From assembly GCA_963575645.1 (NCBI GenBank), contig OY754466.1, positions 35,806,001-35,870,000 on the forward strand: a stretch of DNA of 64,000 nt, in the 5' to 3' direction. Origin of the DNA: Xanthostigma xanthostigma. Lineage: Eukaryota > Arthropoda > Insecta > Raphidioptera > Raphidiidae. The notes beneath the pieces are model-generated. The model did not search any database and was not told where the DNA came from. It saw only the letters and a program-made list of their open reading frames with translations. The stretch's first letter is position 1; each line of letters opens with the position of its first letter. The translations under genes and the position numbers were made by a program. Positions 35,391-47,678 of this stretch are shown one piece after another.

Positions 35391-35515
35391 TCCCTATATC
35401 TATAACTGTACGTCGCGACGTCTTGCAAATATCTAATGTATCACGAATGGGCTTGTGAAAAAATTATTGAACTTCAATAATTCCTCTGACTATGTGTGGG
35501 AGGTTTTGGTATCAA

Positions 35516-36233
35516 TCTATATACTAATATATAAAGCTGAAGAGTGTGTTTGATTGGTTTAACGCGCTAATCTCAGGAACTACTGTTTCGAATTGAAAAA
35601 AAAAAAAATGTTTTTTTTTTTTGTTGGATAGTCCATTTATCGAGGAAGGCTGTGTGCACGAAGCCTACTAGCGCCGCTAGTGGGTAATAGAGAATTATTG
35701 AACTCACTTTTTATGGAAATCGTGACATGTTTCTAAGGTGATCAGTCAAAAACTTTAGTTGGCCATGATATGTCAAAAAAAAAAAAATGTAATAAGAGAA
35801 ACTGATGTCAATTTGTTTACACTGACAGCGGAACGTCAAATTAGGGCGCCAATGGTCTTCTTTTACTTAAATCGCCATCAGCGCAACAGCCCGGAACACA
35901 ACAAGCATTTTCAGATCGCTTAGTTTTCCTATGTTTTCTTTGTAATTAAAAAACTTTATAAAATTATAACTACTTTCACTTTTAATAAACATTGTTCACT
36001 GACATACGGAAAATTTGAGTTTGAAGTTTCTCCTAGTGCTCACCACAAACGCTCGCATCGAAAAATTTGTAACTGCGCCTCCCTGCACATAGGCTATATA
36101 AACGATAACTCCGATCATCATAAAATTTGGACACAACATTAATCTCGGTAAACTAAGATGAACGTGCGTACTCATATCCTTTCCCCCATTTGTTCTTTTG
36201 CACCCGGGTGAAACCGGGGGGGGGGACTGCTAG
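35516..36233 (+). mobile_element. Non-autonomous Helitron, 718 bp
   Basis: Begins with TC (tctatatactaatatataaa) after an A at 35515. It ends with CTAG at 36230-36233 before a T, matching the Helitron rule of insertion between A and T. A short hairpin (cccgg-gtgaaa-ccggg) sits about 10 nt before the end, as expected for the 3' terminus. The body contains taacgcgctaatctcaggaa and taactccgatcatcataaaa, words typical of insect Helitrons in my memory. No Rep/helicase ORF, so it depends on an autonomous partner elsewhere. Confidence 0.85.
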
Positions 36234-36280
36234 TGAATTATACGGACGGTTACTTCAATCAATACGAATAAATTGAGAAT

Positions 36281-36330
36281 AAATAAAATTATTTATTGAA
36301 GAGTTCTAATCAGACGTTAATCAAAGATTT
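36281..36330 (-). mobile_element. Family E MITE end fragment
   Basis: Reads ataaaattatttattgaaga, gttctaatcagacgttaatc and aaagattt, the outer segment of family E in the orientation of the right end at 34818-35012. No partner end nearby. Confidence 0.75.
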
Positions 36331-37360
36331 GTAAATTGAGAAATGTTTTAAACAATTTGGCTCGGTTTCGTTTGATATTATTATAGTACGACCAAAACCC
36401 ATCGCATTGTGTTTGTTATGTGTTAAATATTTTATTTGTACCAGAGTGTAGGTACTGTACAAAAGAAAATAAAGTAATTATTTGCTATTGAATACGCGTC
36501 GAAAAAATGCAAAAAAGTCCGGTAACAAAAGATATGATCTGATGTTAAATCGGAAAGATGTAATTTGCTATGGGCGGCTTTACTTTTTACTTTTTCAATT
36601 TATTCTTTATGATGGTTAATTTACAAAAAGCTTTACGAGACTTGGATGAATCCTTGAGTCCTTCATAAAACAAGTTTTCCTTTCTATGAAAGTAATTTAT
36701 TCTTTAAATCGCACACTTTTGTACAGAGTGTGGCAGAATAAAATAATTGTACGGATAGAATCATAAATAAATGCATAAATCTGGCAATCCTTCATAAAGC
36801 AGGTTCCTTCTTGTTTATACAGACTGTTCCAAGCAACCATCATTTGATTGTTAAGCGCGGCTAAAATCGAAAGTCTTCAAATATTTTTCAATAAATATTA
36901 ATTTTATATCTAAGCAAACCTAAAAGATCCCCAAAACGATAATTTGCGATTGTCAGTATTTATGTGATTGAAGGTTTCAAATGATGGGCCCAATTGAAGC
37001 TGTATCATTCGCGCAAACCTTAGTCGATTGCTGAACTGTGTTAGAAATTGTCATTAATCAAATTTTTTATCATTTGCTTTCAATACCATAGTAATGAAAC
37101 AATCGCTTCAATAGCCTATAAATAAACGATAATTTTTTTGCATCAATGAATGTCAATCACGTAAACATTGAGAATCACAATTGACCATCTCGAGGATACT
37201 TTAAATAGCTTACATTATTTGAAAAATGAATAATTTTAAAATAAAGTATCAAAAATATTACGTAATTATTAACAGTATAATGAGACTTAAATACTTAAAA
37301 AGTGAACTTTAAAAAAGTACAACATTTCAACTACATCTGGCCAGGCACAATTATTCGGTA
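36331..37360. other. No recognisable gene or repeat
   Basis: AT-rich. The word gttccaagcaaccatcattt near 36829 faintly resembles a family D end but is too short to call. Confidence 0.4.
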
Positions 37361-37441
37361 GGATAAAATATTTAATTCGTAAATGCGCCGGGGACCGCTG
37401 AGCGATCCCCGGCGCATTTATGAATTAAAAATATTTCGTCC
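37361..37441. repeat. Near-perfect ~80-bp hairpin with GC-rich core
   Basis: The arm ttcgtaaatgcgccggggac pairs with gatccccggcgcatttatga across a tiny loop (cgctgagc). The stem extends outward through aaatatttaatt / aattaaaaatattt to ggat / gtcc. The stem is about 33 bp with few mismatches. The core gcgccgggga is strikingly GC-rich in AT-rich DNA. It may be a very short foldback MITE or a small-RNA precursor; the sequence alone cannot decide. Confidence 0.85.
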
Positions 37442-39367
37442 AAATGAAGAAAAAGTCGGTACGTCGGCCCAGTTGAAGTAGAAGATCTTAAACTTTTTAA
37501 ATGTTTGTTTTTTACGTCGGCTTTTTTTAAATTATGGTTTTATCTTTTTAGCGTTACGATATTAGTTTCTATTCACTTTCAACCTTCTTATCAATAGAAT
37601 AGACGTTCGATGTTTCACGCAAACTAGAATGAAGACGTTTCTCGCCTGTTTTTTATTGGAGTTACTGAAGTTTTTTGTTTCTTTTTTTGTTTTTGACCCT
37701 CTACCATTGATTCTGGTTTTTGCAGCATCGTACATATTATGTAGATATATTGTATATGTATAGATGAATAAGTATAAATGTTGTAATCAGTGGCGGATCG
37801 TAAGATTATGATCTTATGTAGATATTTTTTTCTTATATTGCACTTGGTTATTTTTTAGTTGGTACCCTCAGTGTGTGCCCGTTCGGGTTGCTCTGTCGCT
37901 GACATTAACTTCGTGAACGCTCGGAGATTTCCGGCGAAGGATTGTTGACGCCGACTCAAAATTACTTAGATATACTAGACTGTCACATACGTTCAACTAC
38001 TTAGATACAACTTAGTTAAATAAAAAGATTTATTATTTTTTCCTTTTCAGTTTTTTGGCGGTTTAATTTTTTTGTTAAAAAGTTTTTATTTTTTTGTTTG
38101 CTATGCGACTATTTATCGCTGAGATATCGGCGATTAAGTAAAAAGTAACATTTGGTTTTTTACCATCGATATCTCTAACTAATGATCGTACAGTAAAAAG
38201 AAGGCTTACTATGCCATCATTAGTTTAAGTGATAAAGTTTTGTGTGCGTAAAAAATGCGAGAAAATTGTTTTAAATCTCAATTTAGGTTTGAAAAAGAAC
38301 AAAAAAAATGACTAATCAAAACTAAATAACTCGATCATACAAATAAGATATTCAAATTATTGACGAGTATAATAAATTTCCTGGAAAACCTGGAATTACC
38401 AAGGAAATTTCAAATCATTTTTCTGTGGCCACACTGTTTAAACATCGAACCAGAGAAAATCCGGAAGAAAATGGCAGACGACAAAAGTGTGACATTCTAG
38501 ATTAAAATTATTAACTAAAAATGTTCACACCATAACGCATAATGACAGGTCTTACGTGCAAACTAAAATCTGAAATGTGAGATCACTGATGTTTTTGATA
38601 CGTGCCCGCTACTGGCCTAATATATTTTTTACTTATACAGAGTTTCGTCTTAAATTTTGTTTTAATGTCGTCTACGTTATACGCCATAACAGACATAGAT
38701 ACAGTGAAGTAAGTTTTTTTTTTTTTTTTTTTATGGAACCCTGAATATATGACGACGACGTCTGTCATTCCGTACACATTTGTAACATGTCTTGTCCACA
38801 TTTTCTGTATGATGTTCGCATACCGGTCTAGAAACTGCGAGGCCGTTGTGGCGCTCTCATCTCTCCCTGTGCCCTGTCGTCCTTCCGCCCCGCAATAGCT
38901 GCCATTACTTTTTATGATGGCGCGATGACATTTTTTAAAGGTTGCAAACAGATATTTAAGGATTCGTGTGAAAGATTTATATTCGGGAGAAACTGGGGAT
39001 GTACTGAACGAGTTATTTCCCGTTGGAGGATTAAGGGAATTGAAATAATACCAAGTCGTTTTACTTTAGAATTCTTTTATTTTATTTTTACTTATTCACC
39101 TGTGAGTTAATGACTTAAATGTATTTTTATGAACGTCAACGTTTCCAATAAGCGGACAAATTTTGTCGTAAGGCGGCTTCGTGAGATTTAGGTACGAACT
39201 GTTGAGAAATTAAGAAAGTCATTCAACATAAATTATGTGACCTATTCGTTCATCAATTTTCGATCGAAGACAAAAATTCTTAAAACGCGTTTAAATACCC
39301 GAAAACCCCGTATGAAACCGACTTGACACACATGAGTTCTGTTTTATTTATGGATAGGTACTATTAG
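37442..39367. other. No recognisable gene
   Basis: AT-rich with T runs (38708-38731). Short ORFs at 38583-38801 and 38925-39110 resemble nothing I know. A modestly GC-rich patch lies near 38840-38900. Confidence 0.4.
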
Positions 39368-39643
39368 TGTTTTTTGAGGGAAGAAAATTCCTAGCGTAGG
39401 AATCAAAAATTAAGAAGCACTGCTGATTTTGTTGATTTTTTTTTTCTATTTGCTCTGGCGTTTCACCAAATTGTCATCTTCGGAGAATTGTTGTAAAAAG
39501 TTTTTAGCAGTGACGACTATACTTCTCCGAAGGTGCCAAAAAATTTGGTGAAACGTCAGAAAAAACAAAAAGAAACCCAAAATCAGCAGTGTTTCTTAAT
39601 TTTTGATTCCTATACGCCACGAAGTTTCTACACTCAAAAAACA
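39368..39643. repeat. Foldback element, ~125-bp arms
   Basis: The left arm starts gtgttttttgag and contains ggaatcaaaaattaagaagc, actgctgatttt and tggcgtttcaccaaatt. The right arm mirrors it with aatttggtgaaacgtcag, aaaatcagcagtgtttctta and ttttgattcc, ending near actcaaaaaacat. Both arms carry the word tctccgaag plus a stem-like gccaaa/tttggt and gaaac. Non-coding. Confidence 0.8.
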
Positions 39644-40577
39644 TATCAAAAAAAAGATCACCAACTGTACTATTATTTGTAGAAAAAAAATTAGGTAGGT
39701 ACTATTACTATTAATTATTTTTATTATAATTGCAGCACTTTACCAACTGTTACCCACTTCTAAGCAGTTCAGTTTGATCCATAAGTAAGCATCAAAAACT
39801 TTCAAGGTTCTTTAACGTAAACTTACCCTGTTAATTTATCAATTGACAAAATATAATGTGCTTATCAAAACTGCTATTATTGTGTAGACAAAGAACTTGG
39901 CATAATTTCTACATTTCAGTTATTTTTTTCTGATATCAAAACAAACAATCCTATCGCAAAGTTGTCCCTTTTTTATGTGGAATGTTTGTTGTCTGTCCGT
40001 CTTTACAGCTATTGTTTTAATTTCATTTCTAAAAAAAAAATGTAATTAATAATAATGTTACGTCAGTTCTCTGGTGCCCTTGATCTTTATTGTTATTCAA
40101 CCCATCTATGCTCATTTTTGCTTCATTGTTGAAAACAGTGAATATATTTTTTTTATATAATTACTGATGGGATCAACTCCTGTGAAAATTGAAACTAACA
40201 TACGAGCCGTGTTGATTTTTATTTCGTAATTTAGATATTATAATTGTTTTTTACTAGTTCCACTGTGGAAAGTCAGAGAGTGCTAGGAAAATGGGTTTTT
40301 AACAACAAAATACAGAAACATTCCTCGGCGAAGTGTAATATATTGTTTACCGAGGAATGCCGGAGCAATACTCGCAATGAGAACTGAACTTCGGTGTGGC
40401 TACACAAACAATTTGTATAACATTTTACTGAAACGCGAGGATGTAATTTCAGACCGTTATTAAAATAATTGTTTTTTTTTTCACATTTCTGTAATCGGAC
40501 AGCTGTGCTATTTAAAGAAGACGTGGTATTATTTGGTAGAGCGATTTCCAATTTTTCTGCTACGCCTTCCTGAATTT
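39644..40577. other. No recognisable gene
   Basis: AT-rich. The 92-codon minus-strand ORF at 40273-40551 has no recognisable domain. Confidence 0.4.
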
Positions 40578-40590
40578 GTTTTGCATCTCT

Positions 40591-41021
40591 TATAATAATA
40601 ATATTTAACGTCCGTTTCTCGACTTTATGTCATAACAGACGCCATTAGCACGATTACTATTTTTTTCCATCTATCACATTTTCCGTTATTTTTCTACATT
40701 TTTAAACTTCCGCTTTAATTATTAATAGCAACGGACGAATTAAGGAATTTTTAAGACATTACGATAAGGTAGGCAAATTTTGAGCATAGGGGTTTGACAG
40801 ATAATCGGCCATGGCCTTGAATAAAGAACAAACTTGATATTTTTCATGAATTATTGAGGGAAACCATGGATAACCTCAACAAGATGGCCGGTGCAGAAAT
40901 TACCGTTTCTCGGCTAGAGGCAGCAAGAATAAGTCCCAGCCACATCTGCCCCCGCCGGGATTCGAACCCGGTACCTCCCGAATGCGAGTCTAGTGCTCTT
41001 ACCACTATGCCACCCCAACCG
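40591..41021 (-). mobile_element. tRNA-derived SINE, full-length copy with 13-bp target duplication
   Basis: Read on the minus strand, the head is ggttggggtggcatagtggt followed by the A-box region (40995-41012) and a perfect B box ggttcgaatcc (40958-40968). The body includes cggccatcttgttgaggtta and gtctgttatgacataaagtc. The tail ends in an (att)n run at 40591-40603. Identical 13-mers gttttgcatctct flank it at 40578-40590 and 41022-41034, direct evidence of target-primed reverse transcription. The head resembles a tRNA only in its promoter boxes. Shorter relatives lie at 7900 and 25225. Confidence 0.95.
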
Positions 41022-41034
41022 GTTTTGCATCTCT

Positions 41035-43110
41035 GGTATTTCTATATTGCAGACAAGCTACCAACTATTTTTGGCTAGGTTTTTGAGGCAGCGTGAAAAT
41101 TTGCAACACTTCTTTTGTAATGTCTGAATACAAAAATCGAAGACCAAGTCGTGAATTTTTAATTTTGCGAAAGTTTATTTGCAAAAAAATCCCGTTGGGC
41201 ACTCTTCGGGTACGGAACTTTAGAGATGACTTGCGGGAGTCAGGAATTTACGAACCTATATTTTTTTAACAGTTTTACTGGATTCGTTTGCAACAAAATG
41301 TCGCTGTTATTTGAAATATTGCGTACGGCTATCCTGTATTGTACGTTAAGTGTGCACACGTAATGCGGTTTTTTTAAAATATGCTGTCAAGTTTGAAATC
41401 GCTTAATGGCATCAATTTTCTATTCGCTAGTCGTCGGGGTCAATTATCGTCATTCAGAAGAAACTTGTCGTTTTATGTGAAAGCATCGCAACACATTACG
41501 GTCATTATCAGTGATTGGTTATTGTTGCAAGTTCAAAGTTCATTCACCAGTCTTCATGCTTGGTTTCATAAAACGTTTCAGGAAATCTCTATTAACAATG
41601 ACATTGGTTGTAAGCGTACAGTATTAACGGATAGTAAAAGACCAAACTAAATTTAAAAATGTATAGTCCTATAGTTTACTGGCTCCTCTTTAACAAGCCT
41701 TCCATTTTCCAGGTCCTGATCTCAGAAATAGTTAAAGCATCGACTGGATTTTCAATTTATTGCTAATAAAATCCAACCAATTGACATTTGACATATTATA
41801 ATATGGAAATTAAATTTCTGTTGAAGCATGCGGTGACGCTGGTAAATGCTAGTATTAAATATTATGATATTTGCTATTCGTTTGCATGGTTATCTATATA
41901 ATTAATAAAAAAAATCGCAGGCCTGTGGACAGAAAGTTAGATTCATTAGTGTACAACGTTAATAAATAAAATTCGAAAGTTAGTTCAATTTCTTAACATA
42001 GTTGTACTGACTACGTACATTTTGAGTGTCTGTTATAATTAATAGAATTGTTTTTTCTAATAAAACACATTTCACTGATAATGCGTTTCTTCCAATTTGA
42101 CTCTTTAATATTTGAACTTCATTAAATAGAAATTTATGCCCAGTGTCGAAATGATCATTTTGACCGTGATGGTAAATTTCTTAAGTTTAAATTTTTGATA
42201 TTTAGAGGCAAATGATTATAATTTTTAATGATGATATATTCATAGAACCTTTGTTGACCGCGAGAAAAGATGTTACAAAGTGACTTTTAATTCTAGTGTC
42301 ATACTCATGTTGGCATACATTGTTCATAAAGATCTGCGGATATTTTTTGCAGAATATTGAACATTCGTAAATGAAAATGTCATAAATGGTAAGTAGTTTT
42401 ATGAAATTGAATAGCGGTCTACACGATTCTCTGGGTCCAACATTACTTATAGTTATTATGCAGCGTTTCTGAATAATGAACAAATCATTATAAGATTCTT
42501 CTTGAGATCACTTAAAAACAACTGAATCAATTTTGATGAAATTTTGTACACTACCCAAACACTTAGTAGTTAGTACTTTTGAAAACAAGGCGAATCTGTT
42601 GCCTAAATGGACGTTAACGGAAGCGAAACTATAGAGTTAATAGTTAGGTATTAAAAATGCAGAATAGACGTTTATAATTCGAAAGTTTGAGCTTTCGGGG
42701 TGATAAGTTACGGAATAGAATCGTAAGTTTCACTATTGTAAATATACCTGCCTGAAAAGCAAACAAACACGTGAAGGCGTTTTGTAGGGCTTTCGTGACA
42801 ACATTGTTTGCTTACACTTAGTGCCTGCAATTTCCACATTTTCTTAACAACCGACTTCACTCAATGCCGTAGTTCATCCTTCAGCCAGTGTGAAAGCTGT
42901 GAGTTGAAAATAAAAAGTAATAATTCTCAGTACTGGAAAACACTACAAAGCTTACTTAAAAAAAAATTATTACGAAAGACGGAACGACAAAGTTTTTTCG
43001 CAATATTTTGACAAACGTTTTGTAAATCGTATTTCATAGGTAAGAAAAAATATATCTCGTACGTCAAGTCAAAAAACAGATTGAAACTAAATTATCTATA
43101 AAAAAAAACT
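41035..43110. other. AT-rich, no supported gene; family G fragment inside
   Basis: A family G fragment (tgacatttgacatattataa, atttgctattcgtttgcatg) lies near 41775-41900. ORFs at 41381-41650, 42202-42483 and 42808-43011 have no recognisable domains. The word cccgttgggcactcttcggg near 41192 resembles the retroelement tail at 44440 only loosely. Confidence 0.4.
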
Positions 43111-43119
43111 GTTTTTCAT

Positions 43120-43500
43120 GTGAAACATATAATGGCGCGTTTGTTTGGGAGTAAAACCTTGTAATTGGGCGTAACACTTATAGAACCGCGTTTTATTTGA
43201 GGACGTTGCGTTTGTGTGCGTTGGATTAAACATAGCTTTAGAGTTTAGTTGAAGGCGGCATCTACATAACAGGACGAAATTTAATTACTTGTATTTCGTT
43301 AGATGACAGCGTGTGACGCTTGCTTTGTATATGCGTTAGATTATAACTTTGCTTTTCTTAAAGTCGAGAACTAGATGACAGGGTAAAATATAGTTACAGG
43401 ACGATACTTAGTTACTAGAATTTCGTTAGTTGACGGCAACATTTAGTTACTAAAACTCGCTTAAAAAGCATCACGTCAGGCGTCCCACGACGGCTCACAT
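43120..43500 (+). mobile_element. Family C element copy 2
   Basis: Begins near atgtgaaacatataatggcg, contains cgtttgtttgggagtaaaac, ttgtgtgcgttggattaaac and gttgaaggcggcatctacat, and ends near gtcaggcgtcccacgacggc. Internal near-repeats of the pattern acaggacgaaatttaattact and tttcgttagatgacagcg suggest internal tandem duplication. Same orientation as copy 1. Non-coding. Confidence 0.8.
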
Positions 43501-43637
43501 TTTTTTTTTTGTAGTTATACAAAATTATAATTGATCATAATTCATAGAATACCGACAAAATTTCTATGTGTATTTTTTCCATTATTGTGCGGAACTGAGT
43601 TAGGTATATGTGTCATAATAATTGTGGAATTGACATA

Positions 43638-43920
43638 CATTGTAAACTCTATAAAGCGAAATTCTATTTAACGAAACATTTTTTAAACGTAGAAATTGCT
43701 AAGGTTTGTTTGGTTTGCATTGTTATCCAAATTATATAGCGTAGCAACCACTCCCAATAGCGAAACAATATGCACATTTTTTTCACTTAATTCAGTCAAA
43801 ATTAAAACCACTTATTCGTAAAATTATATTGTTTTTTTTTTACTCTCCGTTTAACGAAAACTCTTTATAACGGAATAAACTACCCGGTCCCTTCAAATTC
43901 GCTATATAGAGTTTACATTG
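43638..43920. mobile_element. pogo/Tigger-type MITE with TA target duplication
   Basis: Starts cattgtaaactctataaagc after TA (43636-43637) and ends gctatatagagtttacattg before TA (43921-43922). The ends match as inverted repeats with about two differences in 20 bases. Ends of the type taaactctatatagcgaa are characteristic of pogo-like elements. The 283-bp interior is AT-rich and lacks any transposase ORF. Confidence 0.85.
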
Positions 43921-43922
43921 TA

Positions 43923-44395
43923 TTGTGTAATGTGTATGCCATTTGTTCTGTATTTCAATAGATTTAAATTGACATGTCTATGATGGTCATATCTACAACT
44001 GCCAGTCGTTATGAAATTTTTACGATATAATGAATACCAATAAAGCGGCTTGCAAAGTTCAGCCAGCAATATACCGTAATTAGCTACAGAGTAAGTGTCG
44101 AGATCCAAGCCTGGGTGCTTCAACTGATTTATTTACGATCGAACATAATTTTTTTACGTTCCCGATGTTGATCCGTATTTATTTGTGTTAGAATTCATTT
44201 TCAATTATAGACTAAGAGGTCGTGGCAATTTTTTTTGCGAATTCGTCAGATTGGAAAAAGTAAAATATACATATAATAAAGTATACAACACGGTACGACA
44301 ACTAAGCTATCAGATATAGCCACGAGGTACAATACAGTTCAGTAGTCCATCTGAATTCATTGCAATTGCACGCTTAGTTGGAAACTGACCGCGGC
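43923..44395. other. No recognisable gene or repeat
   Basis: AT-rich, with one 73-codon minus-strand ORF (43902-44123) overlapping the MITE end. Confidence 0.4.
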
Positions 44396-44500
44396 TAAGC
44401 GTGAAAAATCTTCGAGACTCGAACTATTTGCATACCTATAAGCGTGTACGGAACCCTCGGTGCGCGAGTTCGACTCGTACTAGGCCGTTTTTTTTTAAAT
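44396..44500 (+). mobile_element. Retroelement 3' end fragment
   Basis: Contains cgtgtacggaaccctcggtg, cgcgagttcgactcgtacta and ggccgttttttttaaa. This ending, with a gagttcgactcg core followed by a T run, is one I recall from 3' tails of retroelements in Lepidoptera. No 5' part or reverse transcriptase is present. The assignment is from memory and unverified. Confidence 0.5.
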
Positions 44501-45262
44501 AGTTCATTATTTTAAAACGATTTTGTCGTACAAAAGTTTCTTCCTAAATTATGAGTTTTGAGTAGACGTATAAGTAAACAGCTTACAAATAATTGATTTA
44601 TTTATATTGTTTAAGCCACAAATCAGTCTTCAGTTCAGTGACAAATTAAATGCACGCGACACTGCCCACCTGTTTACTGGAACATAGCGTTAACATACAC
44701 AAATACATGAATAGACAATATCACAATAGGTATATGCACACTAAACAACGAACGATGTTATTATGTATAGACGTGTTAAGCACATCATTCTGTTGTTTCG
44801 TTTGTTTATCCGCGGTGACGTGCGATTGTTTAAAAGCTTAGCTGTTCTCAACGATTTTTATCGAACAATCACGAAAATTAATTGCTCGACCTCAAAGCGA
44901 CACGGCGCTAGGAATTGGAATTTTGACAAATTCAAACCGGAATTTTTGGTTACGGGCAGGATACTGGTATTTCTGGCAGTGTAGGTCGCAGGAATATATT
45001 TATTTACTGGCCTTCCTTTTTGATATTTTTTTTTTCGACCAGATTCACGAATAATGGTTGTCTTAACAGCTTCGCACGAGGAGAAAAAATGTTTTACACA
45101 ACAGTACTGGAGCCTACGACTCCACGGCATTACAGTAATTTATGTATCATTGTTTCTGCATGCCTGCCTTTGTATGACTGTCTCTGTACGACTTTCCCTG
45201 TGTGACTGTCCGTGGAACTCTCCACTAAGCTATCTCGTGGTTTATGTAGGCGCTAGATAGTT
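44501..45262. other. No supported gene
   Basis: Five overlapping short ORFs on both strands (44650-45260) occur here because the sequence is a little less AT-rich. None resembles a known protein, and they contradict one another in frame. Confidence 0.4.
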
Positions 45263-45264
45263 CT

Positions 45265-45440
45265 TTCCTTTGTTGCTTTTATTGTTGTCTGGAATTTGAC
45301 AACAAAGCTCTTTTTACGTACGCATATTGTTGGAACAACAAGCCGTTTGTTGTCTCCCACAACAATCGGTGTGTCTTTGTTATAATGACAAGTCGATTAT
45401 TGTTTCACGAACTTCTTTGTCGTCTCAACGGGGAGTTTGT
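45265..45440. repeat. Run of small ttgttg/caacaa hairpins
   Basis: Successive mini-palindromes: attgttgtc-tggaattt-gacaacaaa near 45280, attgttggaacaacaag near 45328 and gtttgttgtctcccacaacaat near 45347. A looser ttgttataatgacaag follows near 45378. Three good hairpins in about 100 bp share the same stem word. Origin unknown. Confidence 0.55.
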
Positions 45441-47164
45441 AGCAATAGATTAAATATTTATAATTTAACTTCTTAAAGGGATGAATTTTCAAAAATCTTT
45501 TCTTAGCGCTCTTCTACGTTATACACGGTGTCCCAACTAAAACTTGTACCCCCATAAAACTCGGCAAAATAGACGTTTTGACAAAAATCCAAAAACACGT
45601 CGAATTTTTATATCAAAGGGGACCAGTTTTTATGCAAAAATCATTCCTGCAACTCTAGCCCTGTGTCCCCTCAATTTTTTAATCGGACGGGGGGGGGGGT
45701 CGAATGATCCCTAATTTAGAAGGGTTTTTCATTACTTACACAATCGAATTTGTTTTTTTTTTCCAATTCTATCGATTTATTACCGAGAAATTGCAGCACG
45801 ATTCAAATTCACGTTTCTTCTTACCTTGAAAACGGTTTACATTAGATTATTAAAAATCACGGAATTCGTACAATGACCTCTAGTTTTTCGTTTTGAACCT
45901 TTTAGCGGAAGAGCAAATTGTGGTTTTATTGAAGCAACGCACATTACAAGATTATTAATTGTTTATTACAACTTAACGAAAGTATTCATTTGTTAAGCAA
46001 TGCAAACATAATACACTATAATATAATAGTAAAACATTTTCACTTTTTTTAGCTAAACAGCAAACAACGGATAAATGAAATTATTATTAATATTTTGCAT
46101 ACATGTATATGTGCATTAACACCTTAATAAACTAATAAAATTTATTTAAATTGCACACAAGTGAAATTATAAACAATTTCATCATGTTTTGTTTCATTAA
46201 AATAATAAACAGTGAAAATTTATAATATTTATTTCATAACTGTTGCGGTTAGATATACACGCGTTCAATTGCTAATTTATGGCAGAAATTCTTATCGTGT
46301 TTGATAAAACTGTATATTCTGTTTTCTATACGCTTTTTATATTGTTTAGAATGAGAAATTAATTTTAATACCTGCTTTAAATAATTATTATTTACCGTTA
46401 CGAAAGTTGCGTTGTCAGAAGTGCAGAGGCTAGCGGTGCGTTTATTTTGTGCCTGTAATTATTACAGTTTAATTTTTTTGTTCTACTTGTGTGGTTCATT
46501 TTAGTTTATCGTATTGAAATTGAAAAACTACTGTCCGTCTGTCGCAAAGAGCAAACGGTACAAGCTAGTGACTTGACATTCGGCATAGTTAAGGTTTGCT
46601 GACCCAATGATGTGGTTTAGAATAAGATATGATAAATTTGGACAATTATGTTTAATTAATGGGAGGGAGGGTCAAATAGGTAATGAAAAATTAAAAAAAA
46701 AAAGTTAACTCCATCTAGTGGATTGTCTAATGAAAATCAAATAACTAATTAGAATACCATTAGTAAGTGTATCATATAACGATGATAAAAGTATTGACAA
46801 CATTGTATTTTAGTATTTCGGAGAAATTACAGATTCACTGTTGCTAAATTGCTTACAAATCCCAACATTTCAACATACATGAACTCAAGTCAATCTCGAA
46901 AAATATAACTAATAAAAATCTGAAAAATACGAAACATTTCACATATAAGCTCGGCTTGCACTTGGCAGCTCTTTTTGGCATTTTTAGGCCTCTGATCTTA
47001 ATATATATTTAAATCACGGAATAGATTCAATAATTGCAGCCTATATTTTTGACGAGTTAATTTCTAACATTTTTTTTTCGCAACGCACGTGATACCGCAT
47101 ACCTGTTGTACAAAATGACTTAATAATTGGTCTCATTGTGTACCCTTGTTTCTGTCAGGACTTA
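45441..47164. other. AT-rich, no supported gene
   Basis: Starts with acggtgtcccaactaaaact near 45529, which resembles an inverted-repeat element end, but no partner was found. A run of ten G lies near 45690. The rest is AT-rich without ORFs of note. Confidence 0.4.
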
Positions 47165-47172
47165 ATTATTTC

Positions 47173-47670
47173 TAGAGATGAGTGATATTTCACTACCTGT
47201 TACTTAGTCGCTAATATTTGGATTTCACGGTTCACTGCAGTGACTTCAGAGTAGCTACCTGTTACCAACCAGCGGCTAAGCAAAAAAATAATAGTCACAT
47301 GCGCTATTTCACTACCGGTTTTTTTAACTAAATGTATTACCCATTTTAATAAAGAAATGTGATCACTAATGTAAAATATGTACTTTATATACTTAAATAA
47401 ATACATAAAAATATTGTGCATGGGCTGTTTTAGCACCGAACGATATTTTACCTGTGATCACTGTTCGCTGAAATCAATATATTAACATCTCTGCTCTGCA
47501 CGTGCACAGTCATTCATGTGATCGGCGAACGCTGGTCGCTTATATATTATCTGCACTGCATGCGCATAAGTTACCAGCGATCACGGGTCGCAGTTAAAAA
47601 TCACAGGTATTTGGAAGTCGCAGTCGCCAAAGTACCTGTTACTTGAAAGTAGCTAATAATCTCATCCCTA
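47173..47670. mobile_element. hAT-type MITE with perfect 8-bp target duplication
   Basis: Opens tagagatgagtgatattt and closes aataatctcatcccta. It is flanked by identical attatttc at 47165-47172 and 47671-47678. The interior has many inverted words: tcactacctgttacttag near the left end versus agtacctgttacttgaaa near the right, and cagcgatcacgggtcgcagt. The 8-bp duplication and the TAGRGATG ends are hAT hallmarks. Length 498 bp, non-coding; the 78-codon ORF at 47200-47436 is incidental. Confidence 0.9.
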
Positions 47671-47678
47671 ATTATTTC

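Noticed and set aside
36825-36850. Family D fragment (gttccaagcaaccatcattt)
   Set aside because: Only about 12 bases match the family end, too short to separate from chance.
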